Below are positions 22,440 through 36,042 of a stretch of DNA of 64,000 nt, one piece after another (position 1 is the first letter of the stretch; each line of letters begins with the position of its first letter). A program made the translations under genes and the position numbers. The DNA is from Zychaea mexicana (lineage: Eukaryota > Mucoromycota > Mucoromycetes > Mucorales > Lichtheimiaceae), in NCBI RefSeq assembly GCF_025766255.1, contig NW_026516721.1:186001-250000 (forward strand), in the 5' to 3' direction. A model generated the notes under the pieces. It worked only from the letters and a program-made list of their open reading frames with translations. It ran no database searches and was not told the DNA's origin.

Positions 22440-24516
22440 ATGATTTATTTACCTCAGATCTGTCCACAACCCGATTGGCACGGAATCATTCCTGAAATCA
22501 GTGACCATAGTACTGCAGACACCTCATTTTGGATCTCTTGCTACCGGAAAGGTAAGGGAGGGATACTCATTTGTCCTTAGACCTGTTTTTGCAGCAGTAA
22601 CTTAACCACCCTCATTAGGTTACACCTCCATTCATAGTAATATAAACGTTGAGCGAGTGCACGGCGCACAAAAGCTAAAAATTCGCGGCGAAAACGAAGT
22701 TGATGTGGAGTATATAAACTCGGTAAAGCATAGTGAATGACAAGAGGGAAAGACGACACAAATGCAGCGGCAGAGTAACAAACATCATTCTTGGTATCAA
22801 AATGTTGATAGAGAACTTTAAAAGCATCATGTCCAAAAATCGGCGTTAAAGATGCTATCATCCATGCGCCCCGGAGAGAATGGAAATCGCCCCGAAGCAA
22901 GCCTGTCAGTTAGTGGGAGAGTTAACGTGTACCTGCTGATTATAATACCAGCACTGACATCCGGATATTTACATGTACCTGTAGATACTTGCAATTGATG
23001 CAACGTCCGATGGCCAACTGTACGCTTATTCTTCGGAACAGCATATTGTTGTGGCCGCGCTGGGAGACAATGAAACCCGGGTAAGAGTGAATTTTAGTTT
23101 GCATCAATTGCTTTTCTTTACATGTTTTCGTGCTGAGAACTCCCATTTGACACTCGTATTAAGCAGATGATAATGCAAGGGCATCTTGCGGATGTCACTG
23201 CAGTTCGCTTTTTTCCAAGCAATCAAGGTACTGAAAGCTAAAAGATCGAAAATGCTCAATACTAAAACATTAACGTATGTTTCTTTTTTTTTGCCTCGTA
23301 CAAGTACTGTTGAGTGGTGCATCGGATTTTCGAGCCAAAATATGGTCCATACAGGATGGAAGTAATCCAGTAACGCTTACTGGTCATACAGCAGGTACGC
23401 TGTAGTTTTATTTTTAGTTTTCGCTGTGCGCTGTGTGTTAAGTATTTTTGCGTTGCATGTATCTGAATTAGGCATTACCGACTTGGCGATTGTATCTAGA
23501 GGAAAAAACGTATTAAGTATGTGTATTAAGGTATATAGTAGAGTGAGAGATCAGCCTAATAACTTCTTCTCTTACTTCATCACATATAGCGTCATCAAGA
23601 GACGGGACTATTCGTTTATGGCACTGTGGTAAAGTTATCATATAGAATATGTGGTTGAATAATGTAAACATACTGATATATGTTGTACTAGGAACTGGGT
23701 CTACGATATCGGTACTGGGTAATTACAACGTACCCGTGACAACAATGACGCTGGAATCGCTGCCAAGCAACTATAAACCTGCTGACCAAGCCCAACTAGG
23801 TGCGTTTTCTACCTAAGCAGTGAAAAGGTAGCGGCTGTTAGTTACATAAAAAATCATGACTAATTTCTACACTAGATGAGCGAGAATTCGAAACAGCCGA
23901 TAAGATGATACTTGTGGGTCTAAATGATGGAAGTGTGAGAGGAATTCATCTCGGTACAAAACAGGAGGTAATAATGACATGTTGCTGAAACACTATTCTT
24001 TGCTCAACTCTGTGATTTTCATCGCCCATAGTTCTTTTCGATCCAGTCTGGCTATGACAAAGTGTCTGCACTCAAATATGATACGAAAAGTTCGATATTG
24101 CTTGTCGCAACCATGAACGGTTTAGTGCAGGCGTATGAGCTAGTCGACCCGAGCAAACCACGTCTTCAGTGGCAACGATCAGATCATGCAGTGACCGCAC
24201 TTGTCATCCACCGCACTGCCGACGATGCCTTATTGGCATATGTGTCAAATGGTATGTTGTATCTGCACCAGGAAAATCAGTCATGTTATGCTTAGTAGTA
24301 ACAAGAAGTTGTGTATCCTGTCTAGCGGACGGAAGCATATATTGCACGAATGATCTCATCAGTGTGATGAAAGACGATGGTGACCTCGCGTTATCCACCG
24401 AATACTCAGGAAACGAACTTGAACCGATTAATTCCATTGTGTTAGCGGCAACAGAATCAGATGACAAAACCCAGATATTATGTTGTAATCGCGAAGGATA
24501 TATCAAGGTTTATTAA
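22440..24516 (+). CDS. PAAF1/Rpn14-type WD40 protein (proteasome base assembly)
   Basis: This WD40 protein is the likely orthologue of human PAAF1 and yeast Rpn14, which chaperone Rpt ATPases during assembly of the 26S proteasome base. About ten exons are read. They start MIYLPQICPQPDWHGIIPE (22440) and pass through exon 2 at 22619-22722. Next come ILAIDATSDGQLYAY, MQGHLADVTAVRFFPSNQ, LLSGASDFRAKIWSIQDGSN then PVTLTGHTAG, ITDLAIVSRGKNVLS and SRDGTIRLWHCG. The last exon ends CNREGYIKVY. The order GHxxDVTxxRFFPS, SGASDFxxKIW, VTLTGHTxGITDxAIxxRG is specific to the PAAF1 family. Exon 3 seems to need a weak GTCAGT donor to keep frame. Other exons follow GT-AG cleanly. Family assignment is strong; exact exon ends are by eye. 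Confidence 0.85.
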
Positions 24517-24569
24517 CAGCAATACACAGAAATAAACTTCCTTTCTTATTAGTAACACATGCAAAAGAA

Positions 24570-24598
24570 AAAAATGAATGAATGAATGAATGAATCAT
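24570..24598. repeat. (ATGA)n microsatellite
   Basis: About six AATG units lie between the convergent PAAF1-type gene and BUD21-like gene. Confidence 0.8.
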
Positions 24599-24608
24599 GA
24601 GTTTATTT

Positions 24609-25438
24609 TTATCTGCGTCGAAATTGGAGTGCTGCTTTGCCCACCAATTTTTCACTTCGTTGCAAAATAGCAGATTTGCGCGGAAGACCTTTTCTATACA
24701 AGCTCTGACTGTCCTTTAAGCTTTTGAGTTCCTGATCAAGTGCTGGTGCTCGTGGGCGTTTGCTTAAGACTTTTACTGTGTATTCGCCTACTTGTCGCAC
24801 ACCAGCCTCTGTCCGCCGTTTCTTTCGCTGTTTATTTTCTGTTTGTTCTTCGTCCTGCATTTCGGCGGCTAATCGCTCCAGATCTTCGGCTCTTAAGTGG
24901 CCTTTTCTGGTTGCCTTTTCTTCCTCTGCTGCTGCCTGAACCAAAAGTTCTTCTGGCAGCAGTCCACCGTCGTCAATCTCTTCTTCTTGTCCTTCGCCAT
25001 CATTGCCGTCAGTGTCCTCGTCAAGATCGCTCTGTTCCTGCTGCTTACGCTTTTGTTGGTGTTTCAAATCTCGCTTGCTTCCTTGCTTTTGTTCCTTTAA
25101 TCGTTGCTCACGTTGACGTCTCCGTTCTTTTTCTTCTGCTGCTGCACTGTTTTTTTTTTATAGAAAACCAATTAGCTTTCAAAGGGATACATAAATAACC
25201 CCATATATAAAGTCAACGAGAATCTTTTGTACCGTGCTACTAAATCTTTTTTAGCTTTTTGAGACTGCAAGACGGATTCTTTGGCTGATGTTGCTGATAT
25301 AGCCTCGGGAGCTTCATCGTCTGAATCCTCTTCTGGATCGTCAGTCACTTGTTCTACGATCGTCTGCTCCTCAGCGATGGCCAAAGCTTCGTCATTTGCA
25401 AAGGCATCGCCTTCTTCGTCAAATAAGATCTTTGGCAT
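24609..25438 (-). CDS. U3 snoRNP-associated protein, Bud21/Utp16-like
   Basis: Two exons (25438-25233 and 25146-24609) give about 247 residues. The protein starts MPKILFDEEGDAFANDEA, is acidic, then turns strongly basic (EEKERRRQREQRLKEQKQ). It ends with VGEYTVKVLSKRPRAPALD, KSLKDSQSLYRKGLPRKSA and QFRRR. The C-terminal EYxVKVLxK and Arg-rich end match the U3 snoRNA-associated family (PF08297), part of the small-subunit processome that makes 18S rRNA in the nucleolus. Yeast Bud21 is of similar length. It shares a 548 bp divergent region with the Far11-like gene. The main uncertainty is that this family is low in complexity and easy to over-read. Confidence 0.72.
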
Positions 25439-25986
25439 GTTAAAAAAAAAGTGTAGAGATCTTGAAAAAGCCTTTTTTTTTAAATTTGAAGTCCTACGGT
25501 AAGCATTTTGTTGTCAGACACTTATGCCAGATATCGACAGTATCAAATGCATAATATACAATCTACCCTGGTTGATGGTTCGCTGACTAAGGTCTCTTAT
25601 GACAGTATGCCAACTTTTCTGCCGCATAGAACCTTTCTATATCTGTCACCAGCAGTTTACACTGCCTTGTGCAGAAGCTGCTACTAATGCTTCTGAGGGA
25701 AAATGCAAGTATTACGTCAGAGTAACTGAACAACTGATTTTCGAGTCAAGGTGTATACCAGGAGCACATCAATCGCTGGGACCATGGTACTTATAACAGG
25801 CATGTACATTAATAAGCACCAAGCCTTGCAAACGCCTCCTTAGCGTTGAAATGACCAAGTGTTCTTGCTATTGTACATAGTGCATATCACAAGTTTCCGA
25901 ATTTTTGTAAGGGGGGGGGAGTTGAGCAGCTTCTCTTACCCAATGAAATAATACTATTGTTTTCTTGTTAACAGCAACATCACAAG
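25439..25986. promoter_or_regulatory. Divergent promoter region of BUD21-like and FAR11-like genes
   Basis: Both genes are transcribed outward from this 548 bp stretch. It has T/A-rich tracts and a run of ten Gs near 25911. No specific binding site is claimed. Confidence 0.4.
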
Positions 25987-28900
25987 ATGAATGAAGATGA
26001 CCAGCAACAGCAACAGCAGCAGCATGACATTGATCCGTTTTTAAAGCCTGGCGAACTTCGGCAGATTGTCAACAAACTGCCTAGCAGAATTAAGGTACAC
26101 TATCTTCTTCAGTCTGCGAGTCTATTTTATTTTTCTTACCTTACTTAACTCTTATAAGCATCCACACAGCGACTATGACTATTCAGACGCTGCCAAGTTT
26201 GAGACAGAGATCGAAGAGTTCTTCAATTATTCCGAAGTAGAGAATGAACTCAAATCTTACCAACAAGAATACGAAACGAGTGTTGACTTTGGTATATACT
26301 GATCTGCTATCTTACAAATTAGTTCCCTTTCTTTCGGATTGGCAGGCTAACAATTACAAACTATTTATGTGGTTTTTTTAGATTGGTGTAAACTGGATGA
26401 AGACGAGCAACGACGACATATTGAGCGTATTCTCGATCGATTTGAACATTCCGTACGCGACGAGCGTGTAGCTGCAGCTAAACAATTACTTTGCATAGGA
26501 CTCGGTAAGAAGGTTATCTTTCATAAAATTCTTGCGAACGCCACATGCCGAAAAAATCTTATACTGAATATTATCGGATCAAAAGGATATTGTCATGGCG
26601 ATGATAATGAACCTCGAGATCGTGTAGACGTAGCTATAGCGAATACAATGTTAATAAACAGATGTGGCGCTTTGACCGCGGTATTTCAAGCTTTCAATCG
26701 TGGTTGCAAAAAGCATGATACATACAAGTACGGGAGATCGACAGAAAGAGAAGCTAGTTATGATGGTCAAAAACTGATGCCTTGGCTATGTTCTCTTGTT
26801 ACGTATAGTTCTCAAAGCCCAGTAATGGAAGAGTTGAGCATAGTGAGCAATGAAATTGAGCTCTACATTTCAATCATGTACCTCATCCTCGAGGCAGTTC
26901 GGACGACAAAAGGATTTTCGGACGATCATGGTAAGACCATGATAAGATGTGGGAGAAGCAGAGGGCAAAGGGTTCAAGCACTCTATTGAACGAGCTATTA
27001 TACATTAGGAATGCTGGATCCGAGTATCCTACGAAACATTTTCGAAGTGACATCCCAATTACGAGACAAGTATTTAAAGTCTTTCCCTGTCAAAAAGGTA
27101 TCCTCATCGGCCTCTATCATCATCATTTGTTTGCATATGTTTTCCAGAAAAATTGGCGGCTAAAACACACTTTAGTTGGTTCTTTTATTATGGAAAGCAA
27201 TTTTAGCGACGTTTGGTGGATTCGAGGAGCTTCAAAACACTAGAACAGCATCAAGGATCTGTCACGGACTGGAGCAGTTGAATGCAGGTGAGAACATTTA
27301 AATATCAGTTGATATGAACAATAACTAATGTTGACTACTGCGCTTCTTCTTTGCGATTAGATATCGTCTCCAAATGCACTCCACAAGACTTATATACGTT
27401 CCAAAACGAAGCAATCTTAAAGTATCCAAATTATGATCCGCCCGATATCCCACTACCTATTACATCTTCGCTTACTGTCAAGGCATCGCCCAGGCTTGTC
27501 AAAGCAATGGGAATATCTAACGCTACAGCTGACACAGAACTCCCTTACCAAACATTGTTCCCACCGAAATCATCTGGAAACAACACCAACAGCACACTTA
27601 AAAAACAGCAACAACAAAATTTGGCGTCCCTTGTATGGCCCACTCCGCAGTCAGAATCATTTGTGTTGCCGTTGGATGGACACTCTCCAGGTGTGCCCCA
27701 AAGTACCGTAGAAGCTGGAAATTTGTTCTTGAAAAACATGCACTTGTCAGTGGCAAATCAGCAGATCATTCACGAAAGAGAAAAATCTATCCATAAATGG
27801 GAGCACAAAAAAGAAGGCTTAAAGGAACTCAGTGATATTTTATCCAAAAATCAAGACAATCAGGGTATTACAGAAGCGATGAGAAAGCGGTTTGAAGCAC
27901 TGGAGCAAGTTTATGTAAGTTTTCGCATTTTTAATCTGCGGGTTTGGGTTATGCTATAGTCTAATTCGTTTTTTATCTTGTATACATTTCCAGGCCAGTT
28001 TAGTTCCTGAACTACAGAATATTGTGATTGTGCTCTTGAAGTTGTTGCTGTCGACAGTCACTAGTGGAACCAATGGTGTTAATTCTAAACAGCAGCAGCT
28101 GGCAAACCCGAATTCAGCAAAAGCAACAAACGGTGTAAAAATTGACCTAGAGGACGCTGATGCGAACCGAAATCGTGAGGTCTTATCAAAAGCAATATCA
28201 GCTATTTTATTGCTGCTCCTCAAATGGACTAAAGTATCACGTATGTCTTTTTTCAACACTCTCTTATAATATCTTTAGCACTTCGGATTAACCTTTTAAA
28301 TTTGATGTTTTAGATGTGTTAAAGTTCGAATATATATCACAGCTTTTGGTGGACTCTGGCTGTCTTTTGCTAATTCTAAAAATATTGGGTCTCCAAGAGA
28401 TAACAACTATTGTCTCCGCAGAAACCGAAATTAATGGCCACAGGTAGCTAAACGAAGAAGCTATTTGATATATCCAAAAATACATAAATAGCCATAACCT
28501 GTTTTTTTATTTCTAGTCTATTCCGACGAAATCAACAACAGAACTTGGAATCCTCAGCGGACACTGATGCACCACCTGTGCCCGGACGTACATATACAAA
28601 CTGTCGTAATATGTTCTGGACGATCAACTTTTTACGTATTCTTCAAATGCTCACTAAAAGAAAAACAAACCGTGTCATGTTATTGGTTCAGTACAAGTCA
28701 TCGGTAAAGAAAATAACGTAATGGATTTAGTTGTGCATGTTGGACAAAACGCAATACTAAGTACATGTTGTAGGCGATATTGAAACGTGTTCTTAAAGTA
28801 TCTCATCCTATGATGGAACTCTATGCACTCAAGGTTTTGAAAAGCCAGGTCCCATACCTCGGTCGCAAGTGGAGATCATGTAGGTTCTAGCTTCTAGTTA

Positions 28901-29710
28901 GAATATGATGTACACGAAAATGGTATCCTTTATATTGACTGGACAATCACATTTAGTGAACATGAAAATTATTTCTGCTATTTACCTACGATGCTATACG
29001 GCTCTGCGTGACGACTGGATATCAAAGTCTGACACTGAAGTTGATCTAGAAGACGGCATGGTAAATCATAACTTAGTTGCGTGTTTGTATACAGACTACT
29101 AACTAGATATGTATGCTTTTAATTCCAGGTACAAGAAACCAATTTACGGATGCTCATTCGAATATACCACGGACAGCGTTATATACCCGCATTGCTACCA
29201 CAGCAAGATGAGCCAAGTGGTTTAGACAATTTGACCAACTCTTCACATGATTCCACCACATCTTTGCTGGACAAGTCTCTCCTCGATGATATTGGTACAG
29301 AAGACATGGATATTAGCTTGGATGCAGAGTTTACCGAAAACTACGAGGAGTGGTTAGAGAGCAATGTTTATAGTTCCGAAGACGACGATGGCAATGAAGA
29401 CTGTCCCAGAAACCTACAGGAGGATGCCGTTACGCCGGGAACGCCATTACCATCATCACCTATAATTGCTCATGCCGATGTAGCACCTCCAACTCACATT
29501 ATCGGCACTTTTTATAAACAAGGCTTAGAGGAGGCTTTCTCTGCAGAGCAATTAATTACGTTGCCCGGATACGATAGTTCTGATGATGATGATGCCCTAG
29601 ATCCTATGCAAAAGCTGACTCACCGGCTGTTGGCGGCCGAACAACGGGCAATCCAGCGATATACGAATTTATCATTGGAAGACACAAACTGTACGCCGGA
29701 TCCCACGTAA
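25987..29710 (+). CDS. FAR11: STRIPAK subunit, Far11/STRIP family
   Basis: This is the STRIP-type subunit of the striatin-interacting phosphatase and kinase complex, which controls cell fusion, polarity and TORC2-related signalling in fungi. It starts MNEDDQQQQQQQHDIDPFLK with a Gln run, then DYDYSDAAKFETEIEEFFNY, the conserved N1221 opening. Then come DEQRRHIERILDRFEHSVRD and RVAAAKQLLCIGL. Later exons give ISIMYLILEAVR, YPNYDPPDIPLPI and KWEHKKEGLKELSDIL. The C-terminal DUF3402 region gives NMFWTINFLRILQMLTKRK, ILKRVLKVSHPMMELYALKV and GRKWRSSNMKIISAIYL. An acidic tail ends NCTPDPT. About ten introns, all short. The reading frame is kept across those I checked. Some exon ends around 26900-27350 are uncertain because alternative donors exist there. 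Confidence 0.85.
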
Positions 29711-29977
29711 TATAGAAGCAGTTGATTGACATCACTATTATAATGGCTATTATTTATAGCAAGCATGCTTTCCTATAATTATGAATACTTTGCTCGATGA
29801 TGTATGTATGTATTGTGTGTGTCTATGTGATACTCTTAGCCTCATATCCATATGGAGTGTTTAAAACTGCATTGATCAAGTTCCGCACACTTACCATTTC
29901 TGGTAAACGCTAGTTAACTCGAGAAAGTAAAAAGAAATAGAAAGGGAGAGGTTCGACGCGAACCATAAACGTTTCAC

Positions 29978-32900
29978 ATGTCTCTCATTGACGATTTCAA
30001 CGAATCTACGGAAGCCAATTATTTGCCTGCGTCAGCTTCCTATGGCGATGGCCATCTTACACAAAATGGTTATGGGGCCGGTTTTGATACTGCGGACAAT
30101 GTCAGGGTAAGTCTACTAAATTAGAAGCGAACTTTATTATATAACAACCATAACATTCGGAATTAACATCTGCATTGTGTGTGGGCGGCAAGCTTGAAAC
30201 AGGCTATGTGTCCATTTCTTCCGGCTTCGGTCAAACAGAACTCCCTATCTTCGCCTTAAACTATGTACAATTCCAGTTACCGGCACGGCTGGTAGATATG
30301 GTGGTGTCGAACGATATACTTATTATGGCTGTGGAGACGGCACGTATTTTGCGGATTAATCTGGAACGGCCCTTGGAGGTTGAAGGTAGAAAGAGAGGGT
30401 GCTTTTTTCGATTCTTGGCTTATTTTGGAGAAACACAACCACTTTGTCTACTTAATACGTGTGAATGGTGTTTGTTAACAAGATATAATGTTTTGCATAT
30501 AGAAATTGAGATAACACGGAAACCAGGTGATGGAAAGATAGTGAAGATGTTCTTTGACCCGACCGGCCGGCATTTAATCATCACAACGGATCACGGAGAG
30601 AATTTCTATCTGTACGAGAAATGGAGACGTGCGAAACAGTTGTCAAAGCTCAAGGTAAATTGATCACAAGCATGTATGTTAAGCTGAAATGTTGCTAGTA
30701 GATTGCTCATCTCTTTTGAAAATTCTAGGGGGTCACGATATCATCCATCGCCTGGAACAAGCAGGCAACATTGACAGACCCTTCGACCCGCGAGATTCTA
30801 ATTGGTACGCGTAATGGCTTGATTTACGAGACGTGTCTGGAGCCTACCGACGAGTTTTTTCGCAAAGAGGAGAAATATTTCAAACAGGTGTACTCTATCC
30901 ACGAAAGTACCATGCCCATCACTGGTCTTCATTTTGAACAGTTTCCTGTCAACAATCGCAAATATTTTGCCATGGCAACGACCCCGACCAGAATATATCA
31001 ATTTGTTGGACACATTGGACCATCTAGCGCTGGTACCTCACGGGGATCACCTAGTTTTGTCGAATCGGATGATCGCGGTGAACGAGCAATGTTTGAAAGC
31101 ATGTTCTCAAAATACGACGTCAACCCTGGTAAATATGAAGAATATGTCTGATTGATACGATTGTATTTTTGCTAATTGTGCTTATTGTGCTCCTCCGAAT
31201 AGGTTTCCAAGAATTACCTGGGGAACTCTCGTATAGCGAGCTCCATTTCTTTAGCCGATTCCATGACCTGCAACAACAGGGCGTTGCCCAGACGTTTGCT
31301 TGGCTAACAGGTGTGTGTAGAGCTGATATCCCAATGCACATGTGCTTACGCTTTACTGACTCGTCATCTATAGGACCTGGTATCTATCACGGCGATCTCG
31401 TTTTCGGATCGCAAAATGTCGGCGATAGTGTCATAGACAATGTGCAACTTTTACAGTAAGTGGATCGAAGGATAAAGTGTGTATCGTAGAGAATATGTCT
31501 GCTTATTCACTCGAAAATCTAATCAAATTCTAGATATCCTGCTACGCCATCCGAAGATGAATCGAGTAGATTCGTAACTGAGATCCCAATATCGGTTGCA
31601 ATTACGGAATTCCATTTTATTCTGCTGTACAAGGACCGAATCAGGGCAGTTTGTCAATTAAACGATCAAATTATCTACGAAGAAATGATCCCGACGGTAA
31701 ATACTGATAACAGTAATAGCGGCATATCTGGAAAAGAGGAAACTAAAGAGTACGCTTGTATTTCTCAGTCTCAAAACGAAGAAGTCGTTGGTATGGCAGT
31801 CGATGATATCAAAAAGACATTTTGGATCTACACTACTTTTTCGATATACGAACTCGGAGTCGAGAACGAGGAACGTGACGTCTGGAAACTATATCTTGAA
31901 AAAACGCAGTATGATATGGCTCTCCAATACTGCAAGGATCCTGCACAAAAGGATAAGGTGTATACGGCTCAAGCAAAAGATTATTTTGGGCAACGGCGCT
32001 ATCAGATGAGCGCAAAATACTTTGCTGAAAGTGCGGTTGCATTCGAAGAAGTAACTCTGAAGTTTGTCGAAAAAAATGAACGTGATGCGCTCAGAATATA
32101 TCTCGTCAAGAAACTAGAACGATTCCGGAAAAAGGTATATGATCTTTTTTCCCGCTGTTATTTGACCTGTATTTTATTAAACATCCTCCTACTTCTTACA
32201 GGACCGAACGCAAAAGACTATTTTAGCAACATGGCTCGTCGAAATCTATCTTTCGAAGCTCAATGACCTGGAAGATATGGCATCCTCTGCTCATTGTACA
32301 TCGGTTACTAATGGCAACGGAGAAGTTGAAACGCCAGCCAACAGCTCGGCGGCATATTACGAAGAACAACTCTCTGAAATTAAGAGCGAATTTAAGGACT
32401 TTTTGGAGACATACAGCAATGTTTTGCACAAGACCACTACATACAAGTTGATTTCAAGTCACGGGCGCAGCAATGAGCTTTTGTACTATGCATCTCTGAT
32501 AGGTGACTGTGATCGCGTTATCAGTCACTGGATTGTTCAAAGAGAATGGCAAAAAGCACTTGATGTCCTCACACGACAGGTAGAATCGTTATTGCTCCTG
32601 GAAATATGATTATCAATTAGGCAAAAATGAAAATCTTAACCCTATTATCATTCTATAACTAGGTGGCAGCCGAGACCTTTTACAAATTCTCACCGGTGCT
32701 GATGGAAAACGCGCCTCGTGAGACTGTCGATGTATGGATGCGTCAGCCAAATTTGAACCCACGTCAGCTTATACCCTCCCTTCTGCGCTATGACCACTCA
32801 AGAATATCCAAAAAAGTTACTCAGGTAATACACCGTATGGTTTCCATTTATACTAGACAAGGTCTCTAATTTGCACTGTGTAGAACCAAGCAATCCGCTA

Positions 32901-34384
32901 CCTCTCGCACGTAGTCTCCACACTTGGAAACACGGATCCTGCCGTTCATAACCTATTACTTACATTGTATGCTACTCAACCAACTGAAGATGAAACTGCG
33001 TTGCTGACGTTTTTGAAGAATGAGGTAAATTTCAATTCGACAACGATACTTATCAGAAGAATACCCCTTAACAATCATTCTAATTATGTTTATAGGGTCG
33101 TGAAATGCATTATAATCTTGGTTATGCACTGCGTCTTTGCAGCCAAAATGGCCGTACTCAGAGCTGTGTACATATCTATAGTCAAATGGGACTATATGAA
33201 GAGGCTGTTCAGCTTGCTTTGAAGGTATAACAAGACCGAAGCGGAACTAAAATGGATGGTTTTGTAGGTACTAACTATGTATGTGAACGGTCAGCACCAC
33301 GATTTAGAACTTGCACGCATCAATGCAGATAAGCCTGAAGACAATGATGCTCTTCGAAAGAAGCTTTGGTTGAACATTGCGAAACATGTAGTTCAAGAAA
33401 ACAAAGATATCAAAACGTAAGGTTCCATACCAGCAGAAAGATATATTTTTCTTAATAACAGGAAAATTGTTTTATTTTTCCGTTCTTTAAACAGTGCTAT
33501 GGAGTTTCTGCAACAGAGCGATTTGCTTAAGATTGAAGATATCCTTCCGTTTTTCCCTGACTTCGTGCTGATTGACGATTTCAAGGTAGGCAGTATCAAT
33601 ATGATTTTCGATATAACTCTTGACTGACTTCAAACGATACATAATTAAAGGACGAGATTTGCCAAGCTCTTGAAGATTACAACATTCATATCGAAGAGCT
33701 GAAAGCAGAGATGGATGAGGCTACTAAGAGCGCAGAGAGCATTCGCTTGGATATCCGAGAACTTAAGTCAAGGTATGGCTAACGTAGACTAATCACTTTA
33801 AGGGAAAACTGCTCGTCTCACCGCCATTTTCATTTAGATTCGCATTAATTAATGCGGTGGAGAAATGTTATATATGCAACTATCCTCTCTTGACACGTCA
33901 GTTTTACATTTTCCCATGCCAGCATGCATTTCACGCCGACTGTCTTATTGATGAGGTATGTGTTTGTTGCTTTATACAACTAAACCGCTCAACAGCAAGC
34001 TAAACTGGCTTGCATATGTTGCAGACCACAAAGTACCTGTCGACGAGACAAATCCGTCGACTTGCGGACTTGCAGGAACAGCTTTCACGAGAACTGAGCA
34101 GCGCACGCAAAACGACACCAACAAGCATGGGAACAACTGCAAAGCTCATGAGTGCAGCTGCTGGTAATATTAAAGGAGTCATATTTCCTGGGGATGCTCC
34201 AGCGCTTGATGGGGCACAGAATGACCCACGTTTGCTGGCTGGGCACGCCGAGCAGTTGAAGGACGAGTTGGATGAAATTGTTGCCAGTGAATGTGCTTTA
34301 TGTGGAGATATCATGATCAAATCGATCGATCAGCCTTTCATCGCTGATGATGATGCTGACGTTGTAGCTTCTTGGACAGTATAA
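29978..34384 (+). CDS. VPS18: Vacuolar sorting protein Vps18/Pep3 (HOPS/CORVET core, RING-H2)
   Basis: Vps18 is a core subunit of the HOPS and CORVET tethers at the vacuole and endosome. The gene has about fourteen exons. The protein starts MSLIDDFNESTEANYLPAS. The Pep3/Vps18 beta-propeller is seen in GYVSISSGFGQTELPIFALN, IVKMFFDPTGRHLIITTDHG, ISSIAWNK and REILIGTRNGLIYE. The clathrin-type helical solenoid is seen in EERDVWKLYLEKTQYDMALQ, KDYFGQRRYQMSAKYFAES and DVWMRQPNLNPRQLIPSL. Near the C-terminus is a RING finger: CYICNYPLLTRQFYIFPCQH, AFHADCLIDE, and a second half SECALCGDIMI. A long spacer between RING halves is normal for this family. It ends ADVVASWTV. Start chosen as the first ATG, 268 bp after the Far11-like stop. 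Confidence 0.9.
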
Positions 34385-34509
34385 TATATATTTTATCATT
34401 TATTAAACGCGCAATGTTAATTTGTGTAATGAGTGGGGGGTGGGAAAGGGTAAAGAGAGGATATTGAATACGATAAGTTATACAAAGGTTTGGGGGATTG
34501 GTTGCGCAC

Positions 34510-36042
34510 TCAGAATTCCCATTTATGAAGGTTTTCGTCCATGAAAAAATCAACCATGCTCTTGACCTTCGTACCACCTGGTGTCTTTGGTCGTGTTTCT
34601 TTAATTTTAAGTGCTGCTTCGGGGGAAAGACTCTTTCTGTGTTGGTTTGATGCATTCGCTGGTCGTGTATGTCCAAGCGATTCAAAGCGAAGCCGAAGTG
34701 AGTCGACTTCAGGTGTTTCTGGACGGGGTAACGAGGATACGCTGTTTGGTGAAAGCGATGCTCTGAGTGCAGAGTGCTCAGTAGCGGGTATAGTCGAAGT
34801 AGTGTGATTTGTAGCAGCAGCAACTTCAGCATCGTGATCACTTTCCGCATCATCGGCATCTTGCTCACTTGGAGCGTGGGTTGATTCGGAAGGTTGCGAT
34901 TCACCGAATAACAGCGATTCATTCGATGTCGGTTTCGTTATATCCGTTATACCTGGCTGTAGAAGGTCGCTTGAAGCATCATCCTCATTGATATTTCCCA
35001 TCGTTGCCAATGTTTCTTGCTCTTCCGACAGCGCAGAAGTAGAAGCTGAGCTGGATTTGCCGCCCAGGGTGGGTGAAGTAACGGTATTGTCAACAGTATC
35101 GCTTGCTGTAGTGCTTGTTGTTGCAAGGGTATCATCATTATCATTACTTTTGTTCGACGTTTTCAACACCGTTCGACGAGTAGCCTATAATACAGTTACA
35201 TATAGTTTACTTGAATTGTTAGGAACATGCCTGTATTGTCACCGATGTGAACGCAAGAATTTTACCGAGGTATTCTTAGGTTTCTGTGCTTTCATTGCTG
35301 TCGCAGTGTTATTATCTTCTCTACGTGACCGTGGAATACTAGCTTTGTTGATTTCTCTGGCTGTTTTTTGAGTTAGTTTAGGCTGAGGCTTGCCTCTGGA
35401 GGCCGTAGTATGCCTTTGAGTAACACGTGTTTGTTGGGATGGTGTACGTCTTTCCTCTGCAGTCTTGTTAGCTGTCATCGCTGAAGTTGCTTTTCGGGCT
35501 GTAGCAGTCGGAAGCTTTGAACCTGTTGCAGCAACAGTATTCTTCTGCTTGTTGGCCAGTTTGCGTATCCATGTAATATCTTGCTCAGCAACAGCTTGCG
35601 AAGGACTACCGTAAAGATACTTTCTCTTTGCTCTGTAAAATAGCAATAATGAGTATACGGAGGTTCTTTAATGCTTATAAAGGTATACAACAGACGTAAT
35701 ACATACGCATCATGCTCGTTGATAATATCCAGCCAACGTGCAGCAACATCTTGAGCTTCGAGCACCAATCCTTGTGCAGGTTTACTACAAAGGTTTGGGC
35801 AGGCCTGTGTAAGTAAATAGAACGCCTGAACAGATATGTACCTCAGTCAAACAAACATACCTTCCCAGGCACGCTCTTAAATCAGCATTTCTGGCCGTGA
35901 GTTCTTTAGCATCAGCAACTGTAAGCGCAATTTGTTTCTCAAAAGTAATGCTGATTTCAGCATCGTTGAGCAGATTCATCAACTCATTCTTCCCACCACG
36001 AATCACGGCGAATGTGCGCTGTGTTTGACTGGTATCCGTCAT
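34510..36042 (-). CDS. Unknown Ser/Thr-rich protein with coiled-coil N-terminus
   Basis: Four exons (36042 to about 35863, about 35788-35707, about 35637-35278, about 35188-34510) join in frame. The N-terminal 60 residues look helical (NELMNLLNDAEISITFEKQ, ALTVADAKELTARNADL). A short segment with QDVAARWLDIINEHDA follows. The middle is basic and Gln/Thr-rich (TARKATSAMTANKTAEERRT). The long last exon is Ser/Thr-rich and disordered, but it ends with an ordered-looking block KVKSMVDFFMDENLHKWEF. SPxxP-type and TP sites suggest phosphorylation. The gene is convergent with VPS18, 125 bp away. I do not recognise the family. The layout would suit a microtubule or kinetochore adaptor, but nothing in the sequence proves that. 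Confidence 0.65.

Noticed and set aside
22577..22900. 107-codon minus-strand frame inside the PAAF1-type gene
   Set aside because: It has protein-like composition, but the plus strand there carries exons that splice in phase to a recognised WD40 protein.
24740..25198. Plus-strand hydrophobic frame of 152 codons
   Set aside because: It is the antisense of the charged, coding BUD21-like exon.
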